Assembly (NCBI GenBank): GCA_051645705.1
Contig: JBOFBU010000002.1
Location: 186,001-250,000 of the forward strand
Direction: 5' to 3'
DNA length: 64,000 nt
Origin: UBA710 sp051645705
Lineage (GTDB): Bacteria; Bacillota_I; Bacilli_A; Mycoplasmatales; Metamycoplasmataceae
Part shown: piece after piece, positions 34,085 through 45,379 of the stretch
Layout of the letters: every line of letters starts with the position of its first letter
Position numbering within the stretch: the stretch's first letter is position 1
Translations under genes and position numbers: made by a program
Notes under the pieces: model-generated
Told to the model about the DNA's origin: nothing
The model's input: the letters and a program-made list of their open reading frames with translations, nothing else
The model's database searches: none

Positions 34085-34300
34085 TTATTTATGTCTATAG
34101 AAAATTCTTCCTTGAGTTAGGTCATATGGACTAAGTTCTAAATCAACAAAATCTCCTGGTAAAATTCTAATTTTATTTAGTCTCATTTTACCTGAAACTT
34201 TTGCTTTAATAATTACTCCGTTTTCTAACTCAACTTCATATTCTATTGTAGAAAAGTTTTTAGTTACTTTTCCTTTCATTATGATTGCATCTTTTGACAA
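34085..34300 (-). CDS. infA: Translation initiation factor IF-1
   Basis: A 71-residue OB-fold protein reading MSKDAIIMKGKV at the N-terminus and KMRLNKIRILPGDFVDLELS in the core. The start codon is TTG at 34300; the next ATG, seven codons in, would cut off the conserved SKDAIIMKG beginning. No clear Shine-Dalgarno sequence precedes TTG, and the map stop is one base upstream, so translation is probably coupled to map. Confidence 0.95.
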   Translation of the reverse strand: MSKDAIIMKGKVTKNFSTIEYEVELENGVIIKAKVSGKMRLNKIRILPGDFVDLELSPYDLTQGRIFYRHK

Positions 34301-34301
34301 A

Positions 34302-35045
34302 TTATTTAGTTAATACTATTCCCTTTCCGTTTTTTATTAGAACAGTTTGTTCATAATGGGATGTTTTTAATCCAAGAGGAGATACAACAGTTCATCCATC
34401 TTTTAATATTTTTATTTTATTACTTTTTTGTAAAATCATTGGTTCTATACAAATTACCATATTATCAACCAATTTAACTCCACTACCTTTAGTTCCTTCA
34501 TTAAAAACATAAGGATCTTCATGTAAAGACCTTCCAATACCATGTCCGGAAAATTCTTTAGGAGTAAATAAATTATTTTTTTTAATAAATTCACCTATTT
34601 CATAAGAAATATCGCCTGTTGTAGCTCCAGGTTTAATTGCATCTAATCCCTTTTTAAATGCTTCTTCTGCAACACTTATTAAAAAATCATTTTCTTGTGT
34701 TGTAGTTCCTACACTTTTTGAAAAAGCACTATCTGAATAATATCCTTCGTAAATACATCCAACATCAATTTTTAGTAAATCATTATTTTTTAGTATTCTA
34801 TTTGAAGGGATACCATGAATCAATTCTTCATTAACAGAAGCACAAATTGTTCCCTTGAAACCATTATAGCCAAGAAAAGCAGGTTTTGCTCCTAGTTTAA
34901 TTATTTCATTAAAAGCGATTGAATCTAATTCTTTTAAGGAAATTCCTGGTCTTACAGCATTAAAAAGAATTTTTTTAACACTTGCCAGGATAGCACAAGA
35001 TTTTTTTATTAATTCGATTTCTTTTTCAGATTTTATATGAATCAT
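34302..35045 (-). CDS. map: Methionine aminopeptidase, type I
   Basis: The 247-residue enzyme removes initiator methionine from new proteins. Metal ligands are visible in KIDVGCIYEGYYSDSA, SGHGIGRSLHEDPYV and MVICIEPMI. The length is normal. It stands at the head of the infA-rpmJ-rpsM block, but secY and adk, the usual upstream genes, are absent here. Confidence 0.97.
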
Positions 35046-35067
35046 TATTTAAAATAATAACATATAT

Positions 35068-36753
35068 TTAATATGATTTATTAAAGTTTCTACCTGTACC
35101 TGTACTAGGTTTTTTAGAAAAAGTTGATTTTCTTTCTCCACCTGATTCACTACGACTTCTATTGTCTCTTGAAAATGAAGGTCTAGAATTTCTATCGCCT
35201 CTTGAAGAAGAATTTCCTCCTCTAGAATCTCTATCACCTCTTGAAGAAGAATTTCCTCCTCTAGAATCTCTATCGCCTCTTGAAAAAGAACTTCCCCCTC
35301 TAGAAGATGGACCTTTATTTCAAGATCCTCCTTCTCTACTAGATCTTGAATTATTATCACGATATTTGAAATTTCCATTTACACGATTTTTAATTGATCT
35401 TACTTTTGCATTACCTTTTAAAATAACTGAAGGTTCTGGAGTTAATTTAACTTGTGATTTTAGTTTTTTCTCTTGTAATATATAATGAGTTAAAATAATT
35501 GCTAATTCTTCATGAGAAAAATTATCTATTAATTCTTTTTCTAAATGAAATGGAGTTTCTTCTGATTTATTTTTTTGAATAATGAAACGGTGTTTTTCTT
35601 CAATTTTTTTAAGTCAAAATTCCTGAAAATCTTCATCATTTGGAAGCATAATTCTTTCAATTTCACTATTTGTTCTATTTTTTATTTCATTTAAATGTTC
35701 AATTTCATCTTGTTTTACAAAAGAGACAGAAAAACCTTCTCTTCCCGCTCTTCCTACTCTTCCTATTCTATGAGTATAATATTCAATTTCTTGTGGTAAA
35801 TCAAAATTAATAACTCAATCAACATGATCTATATCAATACCTCTTGAAACAACATCAGTTGCAATTAATATTCCTCCATTGTTTTCTCTAAATTTAGACA
35901 TTACAAAATTTCTATCATTTTGTTGCATATTTCCTTGAATGGCATATGATTTAATTCCTAAACTATTAATTGCATCATTTAATTGATCAACTCTTCTTTT
36001 AGTTCTTCCAAAAATAATTGCACTTTTAACATTTTTATAAATTAAAAATTTAACTAAATCATTTAATTTATATTTTTCATTTGAAATTAAAAAGAATTGT
36101 TCAATTGTTTTACTTGTACTTAATCCTTCAGAAACTTGAATTGTTTTGGCATTAGAAGTTATTATGTTAGCTAAATCTTTTGTTTTATTATCAAATGTTG
36201 CTGTAAAGAAAAAGTTAGTTCTTTTTTTTGGTAAATAAGAAATAATTTCTTCTATTTCTTTTTTAAAACCAATTTTTAAAAGTTCATCCGCTTCATCTAA
36301 AACAAAAAATTTAATTTTAGAAATTTCTAAATGTTTTTGTTTAAGCAAGTCATTAATACGTCCTGGTGTTCCTATAATTATTTTAGGTTTTTTTGAAATA
36401 TCTTTAAATTGTTTATCGTAACTTACACCACCTAAAATTAATGCTGTATTAATTTGTAGTTCTTCTCCCATTCTTTGGATTTGTTTATTTATTTGAGTAG
36501 CTAATTCTCTTGTTGGAGCTACTATTAGCGCTTGTGTTGATTTTTCTTCTAAATCTAATTCATTTAAAATAGGAATAGAAAAAGCGGCTGTTTTCCCTGT
36601 TCCTGTTTGTGCTTGTGCAATAATATCTTGGTCTTTATTTTCTAAATAACTTGATATTGTATCCTCTTGTATTTTCGTAAGATCTTCAAAAGACATCTTC
36701 TTTAAAGACTCTATTATCTTTGGGTTTATATTTTTTAATTCTGTAAATTTCAT
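35068..36753 (-). CDS. DEAD-box RNA helicase with Arg/Gly-rich repeat tail
   Basis: The 561-residue protein has all helicase motifs in order: Q motif with KIQEDTI, AQTGTGKTAA, APTRELATQ, GTPGRINDLL, VLDEADELL, FFTATFD, then IIFGRTKRRVDQL, ATDVVSRGID and HRIGRVGRAGR. The last 110 residues are an RNA-binding-type tail. It contains about three tandem 13-residue units (SRGDRDSRGGNSS), plus serine, arginine and glycine flanks. The family (CshA/DeaD-like) unwinds rRNA and mRNA and works with RNA-decay enzymes. It starts six bases after dnaB, with AGGAAC as ribosome-binding site. Confidence 0.95.
35182..35298. repeat. Tandem 39-base repeat, three copies, in the helicase tail
   Basis: Three consecutive 39-base units begin TCTAGAAT at 35182, 35221 and 35260 and differ at only a few positions. 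They encode the 13-residue Arg/Gly units of the helicase tail. Units of a multiple of three keep the frame when copy number changes. Confidence 0.9.
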
Positions 36754-36759
36754 TTGTTC

Positions 36760-38082
36760 CTATTCTTTTTTATCGCTGAATTGACCAAGTGAAGGATTAA
36801 AAATTAAATCTATTCTCCCAGTAGGTCCATTACGATGCTTTGATATTATTATATTAGTTTCTTGTAAATCATTTTTATTTTCTTCATTTTTATTATAATA
36901 TTCTTCTCTAAAAATAAATGCAATGATGTCAGCATCCTGTTCAATTGCTCCCGATTCTCTTAAATCAGACATTAAAGGGGTCTTATCTTCTCTTTGTTCA
37001 ACTCTTCTTGATAATTGTGATAAAGCAATAACGGGAACCTCTAATTCTCTTGCAAGTTGTTTAAGTAATCTTGAAATTTTAGAAACTTCTTGTTGTCTAT
37101 TTTCTCCATAATTTGAACTAGAAACTGGGATTAATTGTAAATAATCAATTATTATTAAGTCTAATTTATCAGATCTTTTTAGTCTTCTTGCCTTTCAAAT
37201 TAATTCCTCTAATTTTAAAGAAGGGGAATCATCAATAAATAAATTTAAATCACTAATTGTTTTTTTTGCATAAAATAATTTAGTTCAATCATCATTAGAA
37301 ATGTTTTTTGCTCTTCTTAATTTGTTTGTATTAATATTGGAAAAATGAGAAACTATTCTAGATACTAATTGTTCAGCTGGCATTTCTAATGAAAAAAAGG
37401 CAACATTTTTTCTTTTAGAAATGTTAATTGCAATATTTAAAGCAAAGGCGGTTTTTCCCATTGAGGGTCTTGCTGCGATAATTATTAAATCTCCTTTTTG
37501 TAATCCAGAAGTCATTTCATCTAATTGAGAAAAACCAGTTAATAAACCACGATCTATTGGTCCATTTTCTAATTGTTCTATTTTTTTTATATACTCATCA
37601 ATAATGGTAGAAATTTTAACAAAATCTTTATTTACGTTTTTTCCATTTTCTATTTCTAAAATTTTATTTTGAATAGTTGCTGAAAGTTCTTCGTAACTAT
37701 TTTCTGTTTTTTTATTTAACTCATTAATTGAAGTAGTTAATATTTCTCTCATTTTTCTTAAATTACTTGATTCAGAAATGATTTTTAAATATTTATCAAA
37801 AGAACTTACATAACCACTATCTTTAACTAAAGAATATAAATATTTTCCTTCCATTAAAATATTAGCTGTGTCTTTTTTTCGAATAAATTCAATTAATAAT
37901 TCAATATCAAGTTTTTCATCATTTATAATAAATTCTTTAATAAATTTAAAGGTTAATTTATTTTTTTCGTCATAAAAATCTTCATAGTCTAAATAAACAA
38001 TAGCTTTTCTAAGGCAATTATCATTTTTTATAATTAGTCCTAATAAACTTTTTTCTATATTTAAATCATAAAATACGCTCAT
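36760..38082 (-). CDS. dnaB: Replicative DNA helicase
   Basis: The 440-residue RecA-fold hexameric helicase has an N-terminal primase-interaction domain (NIEKSLLGLIIKN), the Walker A in ARPSMGKTAFALN, the Walker B with LDLIIIDYLQLI, and the C-terminal SRRVEQREDKTPLMSDLRESG and SKHRNGPTG blocks. It is read through TGA at 37285. AAGGAATAG precedes the start. The DnaG partner is encoded separately near 60 kb. Confidence 0.97.
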
Positions 38083-38154
38083 TTATCTATTCCTTTTTAT
38101 TTATAAAATATTATAAAGTAATCATAAAGAAATAATTTGAGTTTAAAAAATAAA

Positions 38155-38183
38155 AAAACTTAATTATTTTTTAATTAAGTTTT
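38155..38183 (-). terminator. Terminator after the FNT gene
   Basis: ACTTAATTA and TAATTAAGT pair around a short T/A loop, and on the minus strand the stem is followed by seven T. It lies just past the stop of the minus-strand formate/nitrite-transporter gene. Confidence 0.7.
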
Positions 38184-38192
38184 AATATTTAA

Positions 38193-39386
38193 TTATTTTT
38201 CATCTTTTTTTGAATAATCATATGCATCATTTTGCACTGGTTCATCATTTAAATAATTTGCTCTTTGTTCAAGAAATTCCCGATTAATCATATCCACTAC
38301 TTCATCTTCTTCAGGAGTTGTAATTACAACTGAGGTTTGAGGGTTTCGCATTTTTCTTATTTTATGTAAAATTTGTTTGTTCTCTTCCATAATTCGATTA
38401 TCAGATTCTGTTTGTGAATTTTCTCTAAAGAAACATTCAATTTTTTCATCAGGATGAGATGTACATTTATTTTCTACAATAATACAATTATGTTTTTTGT
38501 AATTTTGCATTTTTTTATGATAACCTGATAATCAAAAATAAATATATGGCAAGAAGATTGAACCTGATAATCAATTTCCTATCATAGCTGGAATTGCATT
38601 AGTAAATACAGCATTAAAACTTCATTGACTTAATGAAAATCATTCATGATTATTAATAATATTTCCGGCCGAATCATAAATGGCATTTAAATTATAAATT
38701 AATGGATTATCAGCATGTAATCAAGCAAAAGCAAAAAGAATAATATTGGCAACAACGTGATGAAACCCAATAATTGCAAATAATCAAATAGGGAAATAAA
38801 TTAAGAAAATTTTAGCGATTGAATGTTTTGTTGCAAGAGTTGCTCAAACTGTACCAGCTACCAAAACATTACATAAAATTCCTGAAAAGAAAACATTTCA
38901 TCAAATAGCATGAGATTTTTTTCAAACTAAAAAGGAAAGAACCCTTAATTCTTTTTCTCCGAAAATTGCTCCCCCTCTTACAATACAAGCTATTACAAAT
39001 GCTCCTATAATATTTCCTAAAAGAGTTCAAACTCATTTTCTTACAACCGGAACAACCCTTGCTTTTTTTGTAAGGACAGCAATGGACGTTAAATTATCCG
39101 ATGTAAAAAGCGATCCACCTAAAAAAATTATTAAAAGTAGTCCTACTGGAAAAACAGCAGCAGCTAAAGCTAAATCTCAACCAGATATTACAATATTAAC
39201 CTGATTAATAGGAACTCCTGATTGTCAATCTTGATTTAATGTAATTATATAAATGAAACCAATATATCCAATTCCTACATAAAATGAACCCATTAATCCA
39301 AGAAGAATTAATTTTCATCATCGATAAGTTGTTTTATGTGTTGCATAATCTATGGCATTCTTAAAATTCTGTTCATACCCAACCAT
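38193..39386 (-). CDS. Formate/nitrite transporter family channel with C-terminal extension
   Basis: A 397-residue frame through several TGA codons. The first 290 residues are a six-helix FNT channel: LLGLMGSFYVGIGYIGF, an FLGGSLFTSDNL block corresponding to the FNT re-entrant loop, KARVVPVVRKW, the GNIIGAFV helix, and GFHHVVANI with the central histidine region. The last 105 residues form a hydrophilic cytoplasmic tail containing CTSHPDEKIECF, which is unusual for the family. It likely exports formate or lactate or takes up similar anions. Divergent from the choline-kinase-like gene. Confidence 0.85.
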
Positions 39387-39488
39387 TGTTTTATCCCCTG
39401 TTTTTAGCTACTATATTTTATATACTTAATTTTTATTAAATTTAATTATAAATTATTTTTAAATTTAATTTTAAATATAATTTATTTA

Positions 39489-40208
39489 ATGAAAAAAATA
39501 GAATCACATACAAATAAATCGTTTGAAACTAATGAAAATGGGAAGAAATTATTTTATCAAGAATTTATTTTTAATGGTTTTAATCATAAAATTAATTATT
39601 CTTTATTAAATAAATTTAGTTTTGTTCCCAATTTAATAAACTATCAGAAAGAAAAAGGAATAATTATATGAGAGTTTATTGAAAATCAAGAATATCAAAA
39701 ATTAAATAATTCTGAAATTATTGAACTTGCAAAAAAAGTTTTTGAAATTAATAATAGTTCATTGGATTTTCCTAAATTTAATTTAAGAGAAAAAATAAAT
39801 CATTATCGAAATATTTTAAAAGAAAAGAAAATTGAAATTCCAATTATAGAAAAATATTTTAAAAAAATAAATATGATTTTATCTAAAATGAATAAAACAA
39901 CTCCTATTCATGGGGATATATGAAATAAAAATGTTTTAAAAACAAATAATGGTTTATTTATAATTGATTGAGAATATGCATTTTTAGGAGATAAACATTT
40001 TGAACTAGCATATATTATTTTAAGTTTTGATTTTAATGAAGAAGAAGAAGAACTTTTTTTAGAAAACTATGGAAGTTATAATAGTAGCTTTCTTGAAAAT
40101 CAAAAAATAATGGTTTATTACTATATTATTTTATGAATAAATGCACAAAAAAATAAACCTTTTGATGATAAAAAGTTTATTGAAGAATTAGAGAAAAAAT
40201 TATATTAA
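39489..40208 (+). CDS. Choline/ethanolamine kinase-like phosphotransferase (LicA type)
   Basis: This 239-residue protein has the APH/choline-kinase catalytic loop HGDIWNKNVL and the metal-binding IIDWEYAFLGD (DWE in place of DFG). It is read through TGA at 39669 and later. LicA-type kinases phosphorylate choline or ethanolamine for lipid headgroups or surface decoration; the substrate here is not proved. Its stop overlaps the convergent rpmB stop by four bases. A second protein of this type lies at 41637-42251. Confidence 0.82.
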
Positions 40209-40399
40209 TTTAAAACACCTTGTTTTGCTAAAGTTCTTGCTGTTTTAGTAGAAACTTTATATTTGTATTTTTTTCCGTTTTTTACTAATATTATTGTTTT
40301 AAGATTTAAATTAAATCTTCTTTTTGTAGAATTTAAAGCATGTGATCTATAATTCCCTTTTAAAGCACCTTTTCCTGTTAAATCATCTTTTCTTGACAT
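40205..40399 (-). CDS. rpmB: 50S ribosomal protein L28
   Basis: The 64-residue protein begins MSRKDDLTGKGALKGNYRSH and continues ALNSTKRRFNLNLKTI and VSTKTARTLAKQGV, matching L28. The usual zinc cysteines are missing, so this is the zinc-independent form. It is followed by no gene on its own strand; the start has AAAGGAT upstream. Confidence 0.95.
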   Translation of the reverse strand: MSRKDDLTGKGALKGNYRSHALNSTKRRFNLNLKTIILVKNGKKYKYKVSTKTARTLAKQGVLN

Positions 40400-40456
40400 A
40401 TCTTATCCTTTCCTAAATTTCTATAATTTTAATTTATATTATTTTACTCTATTTTA

Positions 40457-40669
40457 TTAAACTTTTACCACTTTTGCTTTTGAAGTTGCATAAATTATTA
40501 TTCCAATACCTGGAGGAATAAAAGCAAATAATATGTATCAAATTCAACTTTTAAGGTTAAACATTTTAATTACGATATAAGCAAAACCACCAACTATAAA
40601 TCCAAATATAAATGAACAAAGCAATCCTACAAATGTCATTTTGTGATTTACTAATGTCTTTTTCCCCAT
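40457..40669 (-). CDS. Small two-helix membrane protein
   Basis: A 70-residue open frame with two TGA tryptophans in KSWIWYILFAF. Two hydrophobic helices (about 11-34 and 42-62) are separated by a short KMFNLKSW turn, with basic residues at both ends. A clear AAAGAGGAT precedes the ATG. Not recognised; small mycoplasma membrane proteins of this size are common. Confidence 0.65.
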
Positions 40670-40748
40670 ATTATCCTCTTTTTTAAATTTAAATATTTAA
40701 ATAATTATATATATATTTTTAAAAAAATAAAAGTAAAATTTAAATAAT

Positions 40749-41204
40749 ATGAAAAATAATTTATTTATTACAACAACAGATACAATTATTGGCATAGCTA
40801 CCCCATTAAATGAAATTTATTTAAAAGAGCTTTATGAAATTAAAAAAAGACCTTTAGATAAAAAAATAGTAATTGCTTTAGCTGATATTGATCAATTAAA
40901 AAAAATGGAGAATTTAAATGAAAAGCATTTTGAATATATAAATAAGTATTGACCAGGACCAACAACTTTAATCATTAATGGAACAGCTTATAGAATACCT
41001 GATAATAACCAATTAAGAGACTTAATTAGAAAAATAGGACCTATCTATTTAACATCAGCTAATTTATCGGGAATGGATTTTTGTAAAACAATAGATGAGG
41101 CAAAAAGAATTTTCCCAAGCATTAAAAAAGTATATAATTTTGGAATAGGTTCTAATAAGCCATCCAATATAATAAATACAGAAACAGGAGAAAAAATTAG
41201 ATAA
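40749..41204 (+). CDS. tsaC: Threonylcarbamoyl-AMP synthase (Sua5/YrdC family)
   Basis: The 151-residue protein makes L-threonylcarbamoyl-AMP for the t6A37 tRNA modification. It has TTTDTIIGIATPL (the YrdC 'PTDTVYGL' site), IKKRPLDKKIVIAL (the KRP/K-PL motif), YWPGPTTLII and LTSANLSGMD. The protein is short compared with typical 190-residue YrdC but keeps the core; the Sua5 linker domain is absent. It overlaps rpiB by one base (TAATG). Confidence 0.92.
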
Positions 41205-41635
41205 TGAAAATTTATATAACATCAGACCATACAGGAATTGAACTTAAAGATCAAATTATTAAATATTTAAAAGAATTAAAAATAGAAACTATTGATCTTA
41301 ATAAAGAAAATAATGGTTCTAATTTATCTTATGTAGATTATGGATATAATTTAGGAAAAAAAGTTGCTAACAGTAATTGTTTAGGAATAGGAATATGTGG
41401 TTCAGGAATAGGAATTTCTGTTGCAGCTAATAAAGTTCGTGGTTTAGTGGGCGCTAGAGTATGTTCTGTTGAAGATGCTATATTAGCTAAAAAACATAAT
41501 AATGCAAATGCACTATTTTTTGGAGCAAGACAAGAAAGTTTTGAACAAGTAAAAGAAATGATCGATGCTTTTTTAAAGGAAAATTTTGAAGGTGATAGAC
41601 ATATTGAAAGAGTTGAAAAATTAAAAGAGCTTTAA
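41204..41635 (+). CDS. rpiB: Ribose-5-phosphate isomerase B
   Basis: The 143-residue enzyme interconverts ribose-5-phosphate and ribulose-5-phosphate. It shows YITSDHTGIELKDQI, GIGICGSGIGISVAANKVRG (catalytic Cys and phosphate loop), and the C-terminal KENFEGDRHIERVEKL. It supplies the pentose phosphates used by transketolase encoded nearby. The TAATG overlap with tsaC implies co-translation. Confidence 0.96.
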   Translation: MKIYITSDHTGIELKDQIIKYLKELKIETIDLNKENNGSNLSYVDYGYNLGKKVANSNCLGIGICGSGIGISVAANKVRGLVGARVCSVEDAILAKKHNNANALFFGARQESFEQVKEMIDAFLKENFEGDRHIERVEKLKEL

Positions 41636-41636
41636 A

Positions 41637-42251
41637 TTAATATTTTTCTTTTTCAAATCAATTATTAAATGTTTCTACAATATAAATAAAATCAACTAAT
41701 TTATCTTTTTTTACTTTAAATATTTTTATAATATTTTTTAAAGAAAAAAAACAATATAAATGAAGATGAGCTAAATCAAAATATTTATCATTTTTATGTA
41801 CTCACTCAAAATCAATTAATTTAATTTTTTTATTATTATTTAAAAATAAAATATTTTTTTTCCTTAAATCGCCATGACATAGTACGAAATCATCATTTTG
41901 ATTATTAAAATATTTTTCAATTAATATTTTATACTTTTGATCATTAATATTATTTTCTAAAAGAACATTGTTATTAACAGGAAGAGATATATTTGTTTTT
42001 CATACTTTATCTAATTCTTTTTTTATTTTTGATAAAGAAGAAAGATTGTTTTTTCCTAAATTATTTCCTGGATAATATTTTTTAATATATTCCATTTCAT
42101 TTATAGTTATTGTATCTTCTAAAGTATTTAAAAAAATAATTTCATTTTGATGATTAACAATATTATTTAAGGGTTTTCTTAATGTATATAAATTATTATC
42201 TTTTTCAAAAAGAAAAGTTATGTTATGTTTCCCTTGATAAATTTTTTTCAT
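41637..42251 (-). CDS. Second choline-kinase-like phosphotransferase
   Basis: A 204-residue relative of the kinase at 39489. It carries FVLCHGDLRKKNILFL (the HGD-x4-N loop) and IKLIDFEWVHKNDKYFDLAHL (the metal-binding DFEW). It is shorter at the N-terminus, starting MKKIYQGKHNITFLFEKD. It is read through TGA at 42000. LicA-like choline or ethanolamine kinase is the natural guess. Convergent with rpiB, one base apart. Confidence 0.8.
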
Positions 42252-42254
42252 TTA

Positions 42255-44210
42255 TTATAAGTCAATATTTTTTACATATTTAGCATTTGCTTGAATAAAT
42301 TCTCTACGAGGTTCAACATCATCGCCCATTAATACTGAAAAAACAGAATCAGCAACTGCTGCATCTTCGATTTGAACTTGAAGCATTTTTCTTGTTAAAG
42401 GATCCATTGTTGTTTCTCAAAGTTGTTCTGGATTCATTTCTCCAAGACCTTTATATCTTTGAACATTAACTTTAGCTCCTGGATTTTTTTCTTCTATTTT
42501 AGCAAGTTCTTCTTCTTTTTCATTATCACTATATGCATAAATAAAATTTTTACCATGTGATATTTTATAAAGAGGTGGTTGAGCTATATAAATAAAACCA
42601 TATTCAACTAAAGGTCTAAAATAACGATATAAGAATGTAAGAAGTAATGTTCTAATATGCGAACCATCAACATCGGCATCGGTCATAATAATAATTTTAT
42701 GATATCTTAATTTATTAATTTTCATTTCTTCACCAACACCGGTTCCAAAAGCTGTAATTAATGAAAGAATTTCATCATTTTCAAATACTTTATCAATTCT
42801 TGCTTTTTCAGCATTAATAACTTTCCCTTTTAAAGGTAAAATTGCTTGTGTTTCTCTATCTCTTCCCATTTTAGCAGAACCACCAGCTGAATTTCCCTCA
42901 ACTATATATAATTCTGAAATTTCAGCATTTTTAGAAGAACAATCAGCTAATAAACCTGGAAGAGAACCTACATCAAAAACAGTTTTTCTTCTTGTAGCTT
43001 CTCTTGCATTAACAGCTGCAAATCTTGCTCTTTGTGCTAATAAAGTTTTTTCAATAATTTGTTTTGCTTGTTCTGGATTTTCAGCCATAAATCTTTCAAG
43101 TTCAATTGAAAGAGTTTTATTAGTTGCCATCCTTGCATCTTTATTTCCTAATTTTGATTTTGTTTGTCCTTCAAAAATTGGTTCTGTATGTTTAATAGAT
43201 ATGATTGCTGTAAGACCTTCCCTTACATCTTCACGAGTTAATTTTTCATCTTCATTTTTAAATAATTTATTATTTCCTGCATAATTATTTAATATTCTTG
43301 TAAGAGCATCAGAAAATCCTTGTTCATGTGTTCCACCTTCAATAGTAGAAATATTATTTGCATAAGAAACAACATTCGCTTGGTAACCAGTGTTATATTG
43401 CATTGCAACTTCAACAATAACGTTTCCGTCATCACCTTTTACATTTCCTTCAGCGTAAATAATTTCATTATGAATAACGTTTTTACCTTTATTTAATTCA
43501 CGAACATATTCAACTATTCCACCTTCAAAATAGTATTCTTTTTCTTGAATGTTATTAGGATCTCTAAGATCACTTAAAAACATTCTTATTCCTTTATTCA
43601 AATATGCTATTTGTTTTATACGGTCATTTATAACCATAAAATCAAATTCATTTTTTTCCATAATTGAAAAATCTGGAGAAAAAGAAATTGTTGTTCCAGT
43701 AGAATTACTATCTTCAAGATCTTCTATTGCTTTTAAATCAGCTACAGATTCTCCTCCATTTTGAAATTCTTGGAAATATAATTTATTGTCTCTTTTAACT
43801 CAAACTTTTAAAGAAGAAGATAAGGCATTAACAACAGATGCTCCAACACCATGAAGACCTCCAGATACTTTATATGTATCGGAATCAAATTTCCCTCCAG
43901 CATGTAAAACTGTTAAAACTGTTTGAACAGTAGAAACTCCTGTTTCTGGGTGAATTGAGGTTGGTATTCCTCTTCCGTTATCAGAAATAGTAATAAAACC
44001 ATTTTCTTCTAAAACAATTTTAATATCAGTTGCAAAACCAGCCATAGCTTCATCAATAGAATTATCAACAATTTCTCAAATTAAATGATGTAATCCTTTT
44101 TTACCAGTAGTACCAATATACATACCCGGTCTTTTTCTTACTGGTTCAAGACCTTTTAAAACTTTTATATTACTTGAACTATATTCATTTTTATTTTCAA
44201 TATCAGACAT
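42255..44210 (-). CDS. gyrB: DNA gyrase subunit B
   Basis: The 651-residue protein has the GHKL ATP site: EIVDNSIDEAMAG, ISDNGRGIPTSIHP, VLHAGGKFDSD and GLHGVGASVVNALS. The TOPRIM and tail follow, with YIVEGNSAGGSAKMGRDR, MTDADVDGSHIRTLLL and RYKGLGEMNPEQL. GyrB and ParE are similar, but the QAILPLKGKVINAEKAR block reads more like GyrB. The TOPRIM EGD triplet reads EGN here. It is read through TGA codons near 42417 and 43800. GGAGAAAA precedes the ATG. Confidence 0.92.
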
Positions 44211-44371
44211 TTTTCTCCATTAATTCAATACTATTTAATAACTATTAAATTATTTTATATATATTAAATTATATATAAAAAAAACAATTATATTTTCATT
44301 TAAGAAATATATAATTATTTTTAAAAAATATTAATTTTTTTGTTTTAGTTCTTAAAAAAATAAAAATTATT

Positions 44372-45310
44372 TTATGCTTTATTTTCTGAACCAAGTTCTT
44401 TAATTTTTTCAACTATAGTTTTGTGCATTTCTTTTATTCCTCAAGAATATAATTTTCTTGGATCAAAGTTTTTCTCTTTATCAACTTCACCTGAAATAAC
44501 AAATTTTTTAATTCCATCAGCATTTGCTTGTTGTAATTCTGTATTAATATTTATTTTTGAAATTCCCAGTGAAATTGCCTTTTTAATTTGATCTTTAGGA
44601 ATTCCTGAACCACCATGTAAAACTAATCCTATTTGAGCTGTTTCTGAAATATTTTTTAGAGCCTCAAAATTTAAAGATTTTCATTCTTTTGGATATGGCC
44701 CATGAATATTCCCAATTCCCGCTGCTAAGAAATCAATTCCTAATTCTTTAAATTTAAGAGCTTCTTCTGGACTTGCTATTTCTCCATTACCAACTATTCC
44801 GTCTTCTTCTCCACCTATTGTTCCAACTTCAGCTTCAACAGAAGCACAATAATTTTTAGCTATTTCAACTATTTTTTTTGTATTTTCATAATTTACATCA
44901 AATTCTTCATGTGAACCATCATACATAACTGATGAAAATCCTGCTTCAAGAGCTTTTTTAACTCCTTCAAATGAACCATGATCTAAATGTAATACTACAG
45001 GAACTGTAATTCCTAAATCTTTTACTAATGCTCCAGTCATTGCAGCTACAACATTAAAACCACCCATATATTTTATTGCACCTTCAGAAGCTCCTAAAAT
45101 AATTGGAGATTTCTTTTCTTCAGCTGCTAATAAAATTGTTTTAGTTCATTCTAAATTATTAATATTAATATGAGGAATAGCATATTTACCTTCATAAGCG
45201 TCATTAATCATTTTTTTAGCATTTACAAATGGAAAACAATGTGAATCGTTAGCCTTATCTGTGGAATGAAATTTGTTTTTAAATTTGTTTTTTATATCTT
45301 GTATATTCAT
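44372..45310 (-). CDS. fba: Fructose-bisphosphate aldolase, class II
   Basis: The 312-residue zinc aldolase cleaves fructose-1,6-bisphosphate. It shows VVLHLDHGSFEGVKKAL (zinc ligand and catalytic Asp), the zinc-binding IGNIHGPYP, and LHGGSGIPKDQIKKAI with the phosphate loop. ASVEAEVGTIGGEEDG is a class II marker. It stands alone between gyrB and tkt. The 161 bases before gyrB hold only AT-rich spacer and likely promoter sequence. Confidence 0.97.
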
Positions 45311-45379
45311 TATTTTCCTTCGAAATATTTTTTTATATTTTTTTTATATTTTATATATTATACAAAATATGAATTTGTT

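Noticed and set aside
35162..35485. Plus-strand frame with Ser/Leu/Glu/Pro repeats
   Set aside because: It is the antisense reading of the Arg/Gly repeat tail of the DEAD-box helicase and has no independent support.
9534..42251. Apparent truncations of many genes at TGA codons
   Set aside because: The frames continue in register with conserved motifs on both sides of each TGA (for example dnaB, gyrB, nagA, tkt), so they are Trp codons under table 4 and not pseudogenes.
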